A DNA stretch of 64,000 nucleotides from Cyanobacteria bacterium REEB67 (GCA_018971775.1 JAGXAB010000023.1:1-64000), one strand, 5' to 3'; positions 51,535 through 60,645 are shown, counted from the stretch's first letter. The notes: generated by a model from the letters alone, not told the origin. Translations and numbers: made by a program.

Positions 51535-52872
51535 TCAGTCTTTTGAGGTGGTTGGCTTTTGATCCGGCTTGAGCAGGCTTTCGCCGTGTATTTCCTTATC
51601 GATGGCCAGGGCCTGATCGGCTTTTTTATTTGCTTTCAAAATACGCGAATAAGATGTGAGGGCAGTAATGACCAGCGGGCCTGATTTATTGGTCTCGCGC
51701 TCGATTGTTACCCAGCGCAGGCCGTACTTTTCCGCGTCGTCCAGTTTATTTTCCGCTTCCAGAGTTTCGGTCAGGCCCTGGAGCACCGTGCAGGTATAGG
51801 CATGCTTGGCGCCAAAGGCGGCTTCCATCGCCGGCAGGGCCAATAAATAATTGGCTTCGGCCTGGTCGTATTCTCTTTTGCTATTGTGCTCGAGAGCTTC
51901 GTGCTGGTAGCAGATGGCCAGGTTTTTCTTGGAGGCGGCAAAGTCTGGCTGCAACTTGAGCGCCTCTTCGAATTGCTTGATTGCAGTCGGATAATCATTG
52001 GCAATCAATGCCTTGGTGCCCTGCTTGTATAGATTTTGGGCACCATTATTGGTGCTGGCAAAGGTGGCGAGGTCCGTAGCTTTAACGCGGAGGGCATTGG
52101 CTTCGGTAGTCTTGCCCATACGATCGTAAATCGATGCCAGCTTTTCTAATACAGCGGCCTGCTCATGACCCATGTCACCGTATTTGCTGAAAATCTCAAG
52201 GGTGGCGCTATAGTTGCGCTCGGCGTCGGCGAGCTCGTTTTGTTTGGCTTTGATGTCACCGAGCATCTGGTAATTTTGGGCGGTCAGCGCGTGGTTCTGC
52301 GATGCTTCCAGCGAACGTTTGATATGTCCCTCTGCCGCCTCGAGCTGGTTGTCTTTGAGCTCGATGCCGCCCAGTCTGCTCAAGCAGGTGGCGTATTTGT
52401 CGTTTTTCGTACCGGCCTTATCCAATTCACCAATGGCCGCCATGTAAAGTGTGGCGGCTTTGCCCATTTCTTCTTCTTTCAGGGCCTGGGTGTAATAAAT
52501 GTCGGCCAGTGATTCGGCCCGGGCATTAGTCTCGGCCGCCGTAGTCGGCATCGGCACGATCATCGTTTTTTCTACGGTGCGCGGCGCCGGCGCTTTGGCA
52601 GGAAAGGGTGAGGAGAAGTTGGGCGAGCTTGCCGGAGTTTCAGAGGGCGCCGGGACGGCCGGAGCTGCTGGAGCGGCCGGAGCCGTAGAAGTAACAGAAG
52701 TAATAGAAGTAGTATTTGTAGCAGGCGCTGGAGTTTCAGGACTGTCGGCGCAGGCGGCTAACCCTGCCAAACTCTGTAAGGCGAGTGTTGTCGATGTAAG
52801 GGCCGCAAAGATGCTCAGGCGGCTTTTGACGCGGCTCTCTGTAGTGGTCTTTGTAAAAGAACGTGGGCCCAT
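51535..52872 (-). CDS. Exported TPR protein, possible lipoprotein
   Basis: 445 residues. N-terminal export signal with hydrophobic stretch LSIFAALTSTTLALQSLAGLAAC. LAAC fits a lipobox (Cys about residue 41). A Pro/Ala/Thr-rich linker follows (about 45-110), then tetratricopeptide repeats to the end (LYKQGTKALIANDYPTAIKQFEEALKLQPDFAASKKNLAICYQHEALEH among them; also kinesin-light-chain-like pairs such as YDQAEANYLLALPAMEAAFG). The first base of its start overlaps the stop of the glycerol dehydrogenase-like gene (TAATG), so they are coupled. Confidence 0.88.
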   Translation of the reverse strand: MGPRSFTKTTTESRVKSRLSIFAALTSTTLALQSLAGLAACADSPETPAPATNTTSITSVTSTAPAAPAAPAVPAPSETPASSPNFSSPFPAKAPAPRTVEKTMIVPMPTTAAETNARAESLADIYYTQALKEEEMGKAATLYMAAIGELDKAGTKNDKYATCLSRLGGIELKDNQLEAAEGHIKRSLEASQNHALTAQNYQMLGDIKAKQNELADAERNYSATLEIFSKYGDMGHEQAAVLEKLASIYDRMGKTTEANALRVKATDLATFASTNNGAQNLYKQGTKALIANDYPTAIKQFEEALKLQPDFAASKKNLAICYQHEALEHNSKREYDQAEANYLLALPAMEAAFGAKHAYTCTVLQGLTETLEAENKLDDAEKYGLRWVTIERETNKSGPLVITALTSYSRILKANKKADQALAIDKEIHGESLLKPDQKPTTSKD

Positions 52873-54014
52873 TAGCGTGATTTACTCCTGTTATTGTCTA
52901 AGCCGTTTCGATTCAAAAAGCTCTGCCCCAATTTATCCGCCGCGACGATCGCATCTGATACCATTTGCGGTGTCACTATAAACGGTTCATTGTGGGCTGT
53001 TTCACCGGTGGCGCACGTGCGCTCAGCGATTTTGGCCAGAGCCGCGTTGCCTGGCTCAAGTCCGGCCAGCCCTATTTCTGCAAGGGTAAGGGGCAGTCCG
53101 ACGCTGTGCGAGAAAGTCAAAACTTCATCGATCGTTTCAACGCTTTTGCCTTCGGCTACCAGCTGTACCAGCAGACCAAAAGCCACTTTTTCGCCGTGCA
53201 AATACTTGTGAGTGTGGGCAGACGTAGTCAATCCATTGTGTACTGAATGGGCCAGGGCCAGGCCACCGGACTCGAAGCCTAGGCCACTGAGTAAGGTGTT
53301 GGCTTCGACCAGTCGTTCGAGAGACGGTGCTACTACCTGCGCCCGCGCCGCCTCGAGGGCGAGCAGCCCGTCGGCTAGCAGGGTCTCGTAGCATAGCCTG
53401 GCCAGCGCTCCAGCACTGATAGTAGTGGCACCTCCGACTTGATTTTTTGCCCTGGCCTCAATCACAGTTTTGGCTTCAAACCACGTCGCGAGTGCGTCTC
53501 CCATACCGGCGACGAGCAAACGGGGCGGCGCCTTGGCGATTACGGCCGTATCGACGAGGACAAGATCGGGATTGCGTTTGTAAAAAAAATAACTGTCAAA
53601 TTCACCGTCCGCTTTATAGACAACGGATAGGGCGCTGCATGGAGCATCGCTCGACGCCACCGTCGGGCAATTGACCGCTGCTTTATCGAGTTCGGAAGCT
53701 ACTGCCCGCGATGTGTCGAGCACTTTGCCGCCGCCGGCTCCAACAATTACTTGCGCCCCTTGAGCCAGGGCTGCATTTTTTGCTTTTTCGATTTCGGGGC
53801 GCGAGCATTCGCCGCCAAACTCATGGACAAAATATTCGAGCCCGACTTCCTTAAAAGTTTTTTTCCAGGTCGCTTCAAGAAGTTTACGGGCCGATTTGCC
53901 TGTCACGATGAAGACTGGACCGCTCAGGCCTAACTTGACCAGTTCTTTACCGAGCGCTCCGGTTGCATCACGCCCTTGAACATATCTTGCCGGCGCGCAA
54001 AAAATGGAAAGCAT
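52872..54014 (-). CDS. gldA: Iron-containing alcohol dehydrogenase, glycerol dehydrogenase-like
   Basis: 380 residues. NAD-binding half with GPVFIVTGKSARKLLE and VIVGAGGGKVLDTSRAVA, the GldA-type loop. SSDAPCSALSVVY follows. Metal ligands are in GMGDALATWFEA (Asp), ALAHSVHNGLT (His) and YLHGEKVAFGLLVQLV (His). This set matches glycerol dehydrogenase (glycerol to dihydroxyacetone) rather than butanol-type members. The frame is open to 54080, but homology starts at MLSIFCAPARYVQG. ATG 54014 has AAGG about 10 nt upstream. Upstream gene of a two-gene unit with the TPR protein. Confidence 0.92.
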   Translation of the reverse strand: MLSIFCAPARYVQGRDATGALGKELVKLGLSGPVFIVTGKSARKLLEATWKKTFKEVGLEYFVHEFGGECSRPEIEKAKNAALAQGAQVIVGAGGGKVLDTSRAVASELDKAAVNCPTVASSDAPCSALSVVYKADGEFDSYFFYKRNPDLVLVDTAVIAKAPPRLLVAGMGDALATWFEAKTVIEARAKNQVGGATTISAGALARLCYETLLADGLLALEAARAQVVAPSLERLVEANTLLSGLGFESGGLALAHSVHNGLTTSAHTHKYLHGEKVAFGLLVQLVAEGKSVETIDEVLTFSHSVGLPLTLAEIGLAGLEPGNAALAKIAERTCATGETAHNEPFIVTPQMVSDAIVAADKLGQSFLNRNGLDNNRSKSR

Positions 54015-54092
54015 GCAATTTGACCTTGGCCTTTCAAGTGTGTGCGTCAGCAAGTGACTCTTTGGCACAAGAGTCAACAAAGCCTATAAAGA

Positions 54093-54359
54093 TTATCTGG
54101 TTTCGTCAAAAGGATCGACTGGTTCGCCGAAACTCATTAAGACGCAGCTGATGCCGCCGAGCAGGTAGACGAAAATGACCGGTATCCAGTTGTTCTGGCA
54201 AAAGGCTGCGTACCAGGGCAGCAGCAGGGCGGCAAAGGGGAAGAAAAGAAGGGCAATTACCATACCCTCGGTCGAATCGACGTCATAGCCGAGGATGAGA
54301 ATCATTGGAATAGCGCCCACGGCAATGCCCGAAAGGCCCCAGCGGCCTATCTTTTTCAT
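54093..54359 (-). CDS. Small membrane protein with three hydrophobic segments
   Basis: About 88 residues: MKKIGRWGLSGIAVGAIPMI, then IALLFFPFAALLLPWYAAF and WIPVIFVYLLGGISCVLM. No recognised family. ATG 54359 is preferred to the upstream TTG at 54386. A GAAGAG lies nearby. It is followed 78 bp later on the same strand by the glycerol dehydrogenase gene. Confidence 0.65.
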   Translation of the reverse strand: MKKIGRWGLSGIAVGAIPMILILGYDVDSTEGMVIALLFFPFAALLLPWYAAFCQNNWIPVIFVYLLGGISCVLMSFGEPVDPFDETR

Positions 54360-54505
54360 TGTCGGCTCTTCAGGCGGTATATACAAAGGTAGAGCACCTG
54401 CTTTTTGTATCGTTGACCTAGTCTGGTCTTTCTCGTCTTTTCTTGTCTGATATGCGGTCTGGTGGTCGCCTGTAGACAGTTTAGCGCAGAAAGTTTTTTG
54501 CTCGA

Positions 54506-54535
54506 TTGAAATGTCAAGAGGAAAGGCGATATAAA
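54506..54535 (+). promoter_or_regulatory. Sigma70-type promoter for the 54608 gene
   Basis: TTGAAA (54506-54511) and TATAAA (54530-54535) with an 18-bp spacer. Transcription would start near 54542, giving a leader of about 65 nt. Confidence 0.55.
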
Positions 54536-54607
54536 CATTAGCGATGGCTAATTAGTTGGAGTTTACCCGTACTATTATCGGACTACCCGTTCCGGAGAAC
54601 TACTTAA

Positions 54608-55090
54608 ATGACTACCGCTACTCTTTCCAAAATCACCGTCAAACCCACCTGGACCGTCGAAAAATTGCAGCAGAATGTTGCCCGCGCCTATGCCATGCAA
54701 CTGATCGCCGCTATGACCGTTCTCGGCAAGCATGGTGGAGAAAAGGCCCTCGAAGAATTCCAGACAATCATGCGTACCAACAAAGTCGAGCACCTCAAAG
54801 GTCTCGGCGTTAAAACCCCGATCGAACTCGTTCAGCACCTCGCTGAGTTCGAAGCCAATGTATTCGGCAGCGTTGTAGAAATCTGGGGCGACGAGAAAGC
54901 CGCTCACATGACCTACACCACCTGCGGCATGTGGAAGGCTATGGAAGCTTCCGGCAAGCTCTCCCCCGAACAGATCGAAAAAATGGGCGCCGGCATGCAG
55001 AACTGCATGTCTCTCACCGCTAAAGAGTTCGGCTTGAACGCTGAAGTCGTCAAATCCAACGATCTCTGCACCGTAAACTTCAGCAAGTAA
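54608..55090 (+). CDS. Small soluble protein, possibly related to the ATC hydrolase / V4R-type fold
   Basis: 160 residues, no signal peptide. N-terminal helical half (WTVEKLQQNVARAYAMQLIAAMTVLGKHGGEKALEEF), then AHMTYTTCGMWKAME and a C-terminal AGMQNCMSLTAKEFGLNAEVVKSNDLCTVNFSK. The spacing of Cys-containing blocks recalls L-2-amino-thiazoline-4-carboxylate hydrolase-like proteins, but the likeness is weak and the call tentative. The gene favours C-ending codons (ATC, AAC, CTC) more than its neighbours do, has a good promoter and ends in a clean terminator. This suggests strong expression of a monocistronic message. Confidence 0.8.
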   Translation: MTTATLSKITVKPTWTVEKLQQNVARAYAMQLIAAMTVLGKHGGEKALEEFQTIMRTNKVEHLKGLGVKTPIELVQHLAEFEANVFGSVVEIWGDEKAAHMTYTTCGMWKAMEASGKLSPEQIEKMGAGMQNCMSLTAKEFGLNAEVVKSNDLCTVNFSK

Positions 55091-55123
55091 TTGCTGCTGT
55101 TGACCTTGCTGGTTGATTGAATG

Positions 55124-55156
55124 AAAGACGCCGGTCCCTGTGATCGGCGTCTTTTA
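55124..55156. terminator. Bidirectional intrinsic terminator
   Basis: Perfect 10-bp stem AAAGACGCCG / CGGCGTCTTT with an 11-nt loop and short T/A tracts on both sides. It lies between two convergent genes and can serve both. Confidence 0.88.
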
Positions 55157-55163
55157 CTTGCGC

Positions 55164-56588
55164 TCATTTCATCGCGTTCAGGCGTGCTTGAATCTTTGCC
55201 GCTTCGTCTTTTTTGCCCTGCACCGCCAGGATTTTAGTCATATTATTGAGAAGCACTTTTAAATTGCTCTTGTCCGGATTTTTTTCGAGCAAGGGCATTG
55301 CCTTTCTCGAATAGGCCTCGGCTCCAGCGAAGTCGCGCTTTATGAAGGAGAAGCCGGCCATGTTTGTATAGACCGATCCGAGATTTTGCTGAAGCATAAA
55401 ATTGTTCGGATCGAGCTTGAGTGCATCTTCGAATTTTTGCAGGGCCAGGGTGAAGTTGCCGGTTTTCATCGCCTGCGCGCCTTCGGAGTTGAAGCGCACC
55501 ATACGATTGATCGGGCTGGACATGTCGCCCTGGCTGACCGTCTTCGCGGCGTCCGGCGCCTGAATGAGTGAATCGTCACCGCTGTAGAGTGCAAGCATCG
55601 TCGCCTTGTCCCGGGCGGAAAGTTCGCACAAAGTATTGGTCGGCAAAATTGTGCCGTACATCATATCGCCCGGTTTGGGGCTGTGACCGAGAATGCCTAA
55701 AGCGTGCCCGATTTCATGCAGGGCGACATGGCGCAGATATTCTTTGGAAAAAGCGCCGCCGCTAGGGTCGACGGTGAGCAGGGTGATGTCACTGCGGGCG
55801 ATACCTTTTGGTGATTGGACCACCAGCGCGTGGCCACCTTCGGCGGAGCTGATCATTTTGCTTGGATCGTTCGTCCAGACGACTGAAATGTCCGAGTCGT
55901 CATTGCTCGGTACGAAGGCGAAGGTAAGCAATTCAGGCAGAGCCGCTTGCCAGGCGGCAAAGGCTTGTTTTACGACTTCGTCAAACTCTGATTTATAACC
56001 GGGCACCGATTCTGAAGGTTTGAAATAGACTTTGAGCGGCATCTTTTGTTTGGTGAAGCGCATCAGACCGCCCTGTTTGGCGTCTGGCAGGTAGTCTGCT
56101 CCCATGTCGTTGCCGTCGGCGCCTTGTGGTCTCTGTTGTTGTTCTTGCTCGAGTAAAGTAATGCGGCTGCGCATGCGTCCGGCTTCGGCACTTTGCGGCG
56201 CGATTTTAAGATAGCGCTTCATAGATTCAATCGATTCTTTTATTTTGCCGGTCGATTGGTAGCTTGTCGCCAGATTGGCCCAGGCTTCCGCTTCGTCCGG
56301 ATGTTCCTCGGTGCATTGCACTAGAATCGCCTGTGCCTGGTCGAATTTTCCCTGCTTGATCAAGGCCACGCCGAGATTTGTTTCGGCCCACTTGTTTTTG
56401 GGATCACGCTGCAAGACTTCCTGAAACTTGTCCGCTGCCTCGGCGTTTTTGTTTTCATTGAGTAATTTGATCGCCCCTTGCAGGAGGTTGAAAACTTGCG
56501 GATCCGAAATGACGTCTGGATTTTGCGCCAGGGCGCAGCCGCTCGAGGTGGTGAAAAGCAAGGTCATAAGAGTAACAACTCTGCGCAC
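55164..56588 (-). CDS. Secreted matrixin-like zinc metalloprotease flanked by TPRs
   Basis: 474 residues. Signal peptide (RRVVTLMTLLFTTSSGCALAQ). TPRs at about 25-145 (NLGVALIKQGKFDQAQAILVQCTEEHPDEAEAWANLATSYQ). The metzincin domain (about 170-345) has HVALHEIGHALGILGHSPKPGDMMYG: HExxHxxGxxH zinc site plus the downstream Met turn. Further TPRs run from about 365 to the end (ALQKFEDALKLDPNNFMLQQNLGSVYTNMAG). GTG 56588 is chosen because AGGAGAG stands 7 nt before it and the signal peptide starts there. The longer open frame to 56780 overlaps the next gene's upstream region. No pro-domain cysteine switch is seen. Confidence 0.9.
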   Translation of the reverse strand: MRRVVTLMTLLFTTSSGCALAQNPDVISDPQVFNLLQGAIKLLNENKNAEAADKFQEVLQRDPKNKWAETNLGVALIKQGKFDQAQAILVQCTEEHPDEAEAWANLATSYQSTGKIKESIESMKRYLKIAPQSAEAGRMRSRITLLEQEQQQRPQGADGNDMGADYLPDAKQGGLMRFTKQKMPLKVYFKPSESVPGYKSEFDEVVKQAFAAWQAALPELLTFAFVPSNDDSDISVVWTNDPSKMISSAEGGHALVVQSPKGIARSDITLLTVDPSGGAFSKEYLRHVALHEIGHALGILGHSPKPGDMMYGTILPTNTLCELSARDKATMLALYSGDDSLIQAPDAAKTVSQGDMSSPINRMVRFNSEGAQAMKTGNFTLALQKFEDALKLDPNNFMLQQNLGSVYTNMAGFSFIKRDFAGAEAYSRKAMPLLEKNPDKSNLKVLLNNMTKILAVQGKKDEAAKIQARLNAMK

Positions 56589-56661
56589 TTTGATCTCTCC
56601 TGTCTTGACTTCGTTGCTTGTCGGTACGATATGATCTACCCGTTTTGGGCGAGTCCTGTCT

Positions 56662-58713
56662 ATGAACGAGAGTCTATATGAGAGTGGAATGAGTGTGGAA
56701 AGTGTTGAAAACCTCGAAGTAAATACTGGCAAAGGCGGTGAAATAGACGAAAGCCTTGTTCTGCTGCAGTCTCTGGCCACTGGTCAGAAAAAAACAGAGG
56801 CGCTCGATGCGGCTGATAAGATTATTTTTGCTGGTCTCCCTGCCCTGTTCGGTTTGAAACCCGAAGAATTGCCAATCAAGCCTGAACAGTTCGAAAAACT
56901 CTTCTACAGTCTGAGGGCGATGGCGGCGATCGACAATGTCGGCGCCGAGCCCGTCGCCTCGATTGCCTCCCAACTTATGGATACGGACGAGGCTTGCCGC
57001 GTCGTCATCCACAACCGTGCCGTCGCCGAAAAGCTGCAAGGTGACTATGACCTGGCGAGCTTTGATGCTCTCTTTGATCTGGCTAAATCAAAAGGTGTTT
57101 TTTCGCTCAAAATCAGCGAACAAAACGGCCTGGTGACGACTGCCGAAGCTGCCGAAAACTGGGACATGAGCGGTCGTCAGTGGGTGACCGATACAGTGCG
57201 CTGCGGTGACATCGTACGCGAAGCCAATCCGCTTGCCTGGACCAAAGCCCTGCTGACCCTTTGCGATTTTTACAATCAGGATGAAGAAATGGCGGCCATG
57301 CACGCCTCAATCAACGATCCCGCCTACTATCGGCAGGGCGGTTTGCTCAATGGGGTCGCGCATATATTTATCCCCCAGACTTTGAAGCGCGACGCGAGCT
57401 GGTTTAACAATAAGCGTCTGGAATCTCACGGACTGGCTCTCAAAGCTCTTTGCGATACTCTTACCGCAAGCCTGGATGGCGAGACCGGTGCCGGCGACGT
57501 CGGTTTTGGTATCGCCGGCGGTGGTGGTGCCGTGGATTGGGCCTTTAGCGATGCTCAGATTAAAGAGCACGGTCAAAAGATTGCCGAGACAGTTGTCTGC
57601 CTTGCTTCCTATTTAAAATCAATCAACACTGACCAGAACGGTCGCTTTGATTTTGGCGCTCCCTCCGCCGGAGCCTGGGAAGAAATACCTTTTCCCGAAG
57701 GCCTGACCTGGGATACCGAAGCGATTCGCAGCGGCTTCGAAAGTCTACGTAATTTGCTTTTTTCCGCAACAAGGTGCGCACCGCTCAGTGAGATCATCTC
57801 CCATATCCGTGGTCATCGTTATGCAGATTGGCTGCAGCAGCCCCAGACACTCGATTATTTGATCAAACAAGCGCGCGGTAAGGTTATCGATCGTCTCTTC
57901 GGGCAGATGCTGCCTGTGGAAAGCCCGCATCGTCCCCTCGATTGTTCGCTCGCTTTTATAAGCACTTCTACGGTAGTGCTCGGTTCGGATGTGATCAGCG
58001 ATGTTGTTTTGCAATATCAACTCTTGCAGGTCCTCGAAACAAATCTTGTCCGGGCGCATGGCATCGTGCGCTATGCTCCTTTTGACTTGACCATGGAAGA
58101 CGGCCGTAAGGAGCCGGTCTTTGATAGCTATCTCGCAGATAACTATTGGCTTGTTCCTTCACTGCGCGCCGCCCTTAGCAGAGCGGCAAGTAATCGAAGC
58201 AATGAAGAGACGGCAGATGAAAAGCACTACGGCTCCAGTGACTGCAGCACCAGTGAAGAATACCTTGCCCGGGTGAAATTGGCTCGCGCCGGCAGCGAAG
58301 CTCAATGGTGCTTCGTTTCTGTGATCGCCGAAGGCTATGCCCGCCAGGTTTTGAAACTGCAGAAACTGCTCGACAGCCAGATCGCGCTGCAGGGCAAAGC
58401 GGCCGTCGGCAGTCAGGATCTCGTAGACGGGCTCGATACCACAGAAATCGAGAAGTTAATTGTTTATGGCTTGAATAAGGCGGGTGAATTTCTCAGCCGC
58501 TCCTATGCCCGCATCACCTCAGAAGGCGCAGTCAAAGCCAACGGTCATGATTGTCCGGCCTGGGCTATTCCGGAAGCTTATGAATTTGTCAGTCCGCTTG
58601 GTGGCCAGAGCAAGACTCACATCGGCGCTCTGCCCGGAGCAAACACTCCGCTCGCCTGGGGACAGGCATCGCTCTACCGTGCCTCGGTGCTGTTTCGCCG
58701 CTGCTTAAGCTGA
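56662..58713 (+). CDS. (Alpha/alpha)6 glucoamylase / phosphorylase-kinase-alpha-like protein
   Basis: 683 residues, no signal peptide. Helical repeats with GH15-type elements: GRQWVTDTVRCGDIVREANPLAWTKALLTLCDFY, YYRQGGLLNGVAHIFIPQTLKRDASWFNNKRLESHGLAL, RFDFGAPSAGAWEEIPF, HGIVRYAPFDLTMEDGRKEP and a final NTPLAWGQASLYRASVLFRR. These are the landmarks of glucoamylases and of the related phosphorylase kinase alpha family. GAWEEIPF would hold one acidic residue of the active site. A distinct general base is not assigned. Function is probably alpha-glucan hydrolysis or binding in the cytoplasm. The family call is by pattern only, so moderate. It is followed by its own terminator. Confidence 0.82.
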   Translation: MNESLYESGMSVESVENLEVNTGKGGEIDESLVLLQSLATGQKKTEALDAADKIIFAGLPALFGLKPEELPIKPEQFEKLFYSLRAMAAIDNVGAEPVASIASQLMDTDEACRVVIHNRAVAEKLQGDYDLASFDALFDLAKSKGVFSLKISEQNGLVTTAEAAENWDMSGRQWVTDTVRCGDIVREANPLAWTKALLTLCDFYNQDEEMAAMHASINDPAYYRQGGLLNGVAHIFIPQTLKRDASWFNNKRLESHGLALKALCDTLTASLDGETGAGDVGFGIAGGGGAVDWAFSDAQIKEHGQKIAETVVCLASYLKSINTDQNGRFDFGAPSAGAWEEIPFPEGLTWDTEAIRSGFESLRNLLFSATRCAPLSEIISHIRGHRYADWLQQPQTLDYLIKQARGKVIDRLFGQMLPVESPHRPLDCSLAFISTSTVVLGSDVISDVVLQYQLLQVLETNLVRAHGIVRYAPFDLTMEDGRKEPVFDSYLADNYWLVPSLRAALSRAASNRSNEETADEKHYGSSDCSTSEEYLARVKLARAGSEAQWCFVSVIAEGYARQVLKLQKLLDSQIALQGKAAVGSQDLVDGLDTTEIEKLIVYGLNKAGEFLSRSYARITSEGAVKANGHDCPAWAIPEAYEFVSPLGGQSKTHIGALPGANTPLAWGQASLYRASVLFRRCLS

Positions 58714-58773
58714 GCGACCGAGACCTTTGAGATAAGTGTCTAACTAAGCGAAGCTATTAGTCGAATTTATACG

Positions 58774-58803
58774 AGGGCGAGGAAAACCGGTAGCGCCCTT
58801 TTC
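58774..58803 (+). terminator. Intrinsic terminator of the 56662 gene
   Basis: AGGGCG / CGCCCT, a 6-bp stem with a 14-nt loop, followed by TTTT. It lies 60 bp after the stop. Confidence 0.65.
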
Positions 58804-60110
58804 TAGCGCACCGAAAATTTGTAGATCGTCACTTGATTGTATTTTTCGCCCGCATGCAAAATGATGCTCGGAAAATTTGGCTGGTGAACGGCGTCCGGAT
58901 AGTGTTGCGCTTCGAATGTAAATCCGGCATGCTTGACATAGATGCCACCGATACCGGATATGGTGCCATCTAAAAAGTTGCCGGTGTAGAATTGTACGCC
59001 TGGTTCGGTCGTCAGCATCTTGAGAATCCTACCGCTCTCTGGATCTCGGGCTACTGCTGCCAGATTGGGTGCTAGGCTGCCAACGCCTTGAACTTTTCGA
59101 ACGCTTTGAACGCTTTGAACTTCTTGAACGCTTTCGGGGACTACTGCGCCTTGATGCTCGGCGACATTTTTGACCGGTTCGATACAAAAATTGTGGTCAT
59201 AGCCGCCGGCCACTTCGGCGATGCGCGCTCCGATCGTGTGTGGTGCTGTAAAGTCGAAGGGAGAGCCGGAAACGTCTGCAATTTCACCGGTGGGAATGAG
59301 GTCTTGGTCGACCGGTGTATATTTCGAGCAATTCAATTTTAAGATGTGGTCGAGTATCGTTCCACGACCCGCTCCGGCCAGGTTGAAATAGGCGTGATTA
59401 GTAAGGTTGAGCGGTGTACTCTTGTCGGTCTTTGCCGCATAGGTTATTTTAAGCGCATTGTCTTCGGCCAGGCTGTAGCAAACTTCGACATCGACATCGC
59501 CGGGAAAGCCTTCGTCCATGTTTTTGCTGTGCAGTTTGAAAGTAACGGATGGCGGCGACTGTTCCAGTTTTTCTATGGTCCAGACTTTTTTATCGAAGGC
59601 TTTTAGCCCGCCGTGCAGAGTGTTTGGTCCATTATTGATGGCGAGCTTGTAAGTCGTGCCGTCCAGGTCGAAGGTCCCCCGGGCAATGCGGTTAGCGACA
59701 CGACCCACCGTCGCCCCGAAATAAGGAGACTTCGTTTCGTAGTCGCCGATATTGTCGAAGCCCAATACGACGTTATCTGCCTTCCCTGATTTGTCCGGTA
59801 CGTCCATGCCGGTCAGTGTCGCACCGTAGGTGATTACTCGCGCCTCACAGCCGGATGAATTTTTCAAAGTAATTAAATCGACGATCTCGCCGTCCCTGGT
59901 TTTGCCAAATAACTTTTTGCTGCACGCGGCATCTGTTTTTTGCATATTTCCTCGACTAAGTTTGAGATTTGTTTTGTGAGCGTGAATGGTTGAGTCCGGA
60001 ATCTGTACATCAGGCGGCTGTGCAAGGGTTCGCAAAGGAAGGGGTGTTGCTACTGTGGTAGTTGTGAAAATGGCTGACAGTAAAAAGACCGTGCGTATTT
60101 CCGGATTCAT
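58803..60110 (-). CDS. galM: Exported aldose 1-epimerase (mutarotase)
   Basis: 435 residues. A signal peptide (MNPEIRTVFLLSAIFTTTTVATPLPLRTLAQ) precedes the epimerase fold: VITYGATLTGMDVPD, FGATVGRVANRIARGTF, NNGPNTLHGGLKAFDKKVW, LTNHAYFNLAGAG (catalytic-region His), GGYDHNFCIE and PGVQFYTGNFLDG. An insertion of about 30 residues after DHNFCIEP contains Val/Gln repeats (VQEVQSVQSVRKVQ) from short tandem DNA repeats. It interconverts alpha and beta anomers of hexoses in the periplasm or outside. Start ATG 60110 avoids overlap with the marR gene, as the longer frame to 60164 would run into it. Confidence 0.92.
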   Translation of the reverse strand: MNPEIRTVFLLSAIFTTTTVATPLPLRTLAQPPDVQIPDSTIHAHKTNLKLSRGNMQKTDAACSKKLFGKTRDGEIVDLITLKNSSGCEARVITYGATLTGMDVPDKSGKADNVVLGFDNIGDYETKSPYFGATVGRVANRIARGTFDLDGTTYKLAINNGPNTLHGGLKAFDKKVWTIEKLEQSPPSVTFKLHSKNMDEGFPGDVDVEVCYSLAEDNALKITYAAKTDKSTPLNLTNHAYFNLAGAGRGTILDHILKLNCSKYTPVDQDLIPTGEIADVSGSPFDFTAPHTIGARIAEVAGGYDHNFCIEPVKNVAEHQGAVVPESVQEVQSVQSVRKVQGVGSLAPNLAAVARDPESGRILKMLTTEPGVQFYTGNFLDGTISGIGGIYVKHAGFTFEAQHYPDAVHQPNFPSIILHAGEKYNQVTIYKFSVR

Positions 60111-60129
60111 ATTCAAATTTTTGACATCT

Positions 60130-60645
60130 CTATTGGGTAATGTTGCGATAGGCCGGATGCACATGGGGAATTAATTGCTGTTCGTCGGCGATTTTTTGCA
60201 ACAAGTCGGTCAGTTGCTTTTGTTCGGCGGGAGTGAGGCCGCCAAGCAGCGAGGTTTGATGCTCCTTGCCGATGGCCGTGATTTCTTGCCAGGTGGCTTC
60301 ACCTCGTTTCGTCAAATAAAGAGCGTAACTTCGTCGATCGCTCGGGTGAGGACGGCGCTCGATCAATTCTTTGGATTCCAGATCATCAAGCAAAACGACG
60401 AGGCGACTCGGTAAAGTGCCGAGCGCTGTTGCCAGTGCTTGTTGGGTTAAGGCCGGCGTATTGTGGACGATGCGCAACACGCCGGCATGGGGTGGCGTGA
60501 GATTGACTTTCGCCAGCCTTTCACCAAATTTTGACGCCGCGTGCGCTCCCACCTGCGACAGCAAAAAGGCCGCACTCGGACCTTTCTCTATCGGATATTG
60601 AGGGCTTTTCGCCTGTTTTTTCTCCCTGGTGGGCTTTTTATCCAT
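60130..60645 (-). CDS. MarR family transcription regulator
   Basis: 171 residues. Lys-rich N-terminus, then the MarR winged helix: VNLTPPHAGVLRIVHNTPALTQQALATALGTLPSRLVVLLDDLESKELIERRPHPSDRRSYALYLTKRGE, with the DRRS wing motif. The dimerisation helices follow. ATG 60645 is used, since the in-frame TTG six codons earlier has no ribosome site. It lies 19 bp upstream of the exported epimerase gene on the same strand, probably one transcript. A dyad at 60666-60690 could be its operator. The ligand is unknown. Confidence 0.92.
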   Translation of the reverse strand: MDKKPTREKKQAKSPQYPIEKGPSAAFLLSQVGAHAASKFGERLAKVNLTPPHAGVLRIVHNTPALTQQALATALGTLPSRLVVLLDDLESKELIERRPHPSDRRSYALYLTKRGEATWQEITAIGKEHQTSLLGGLTPAEQKQLTDLLQKIADEQQLIPHVHPAYRNITQ

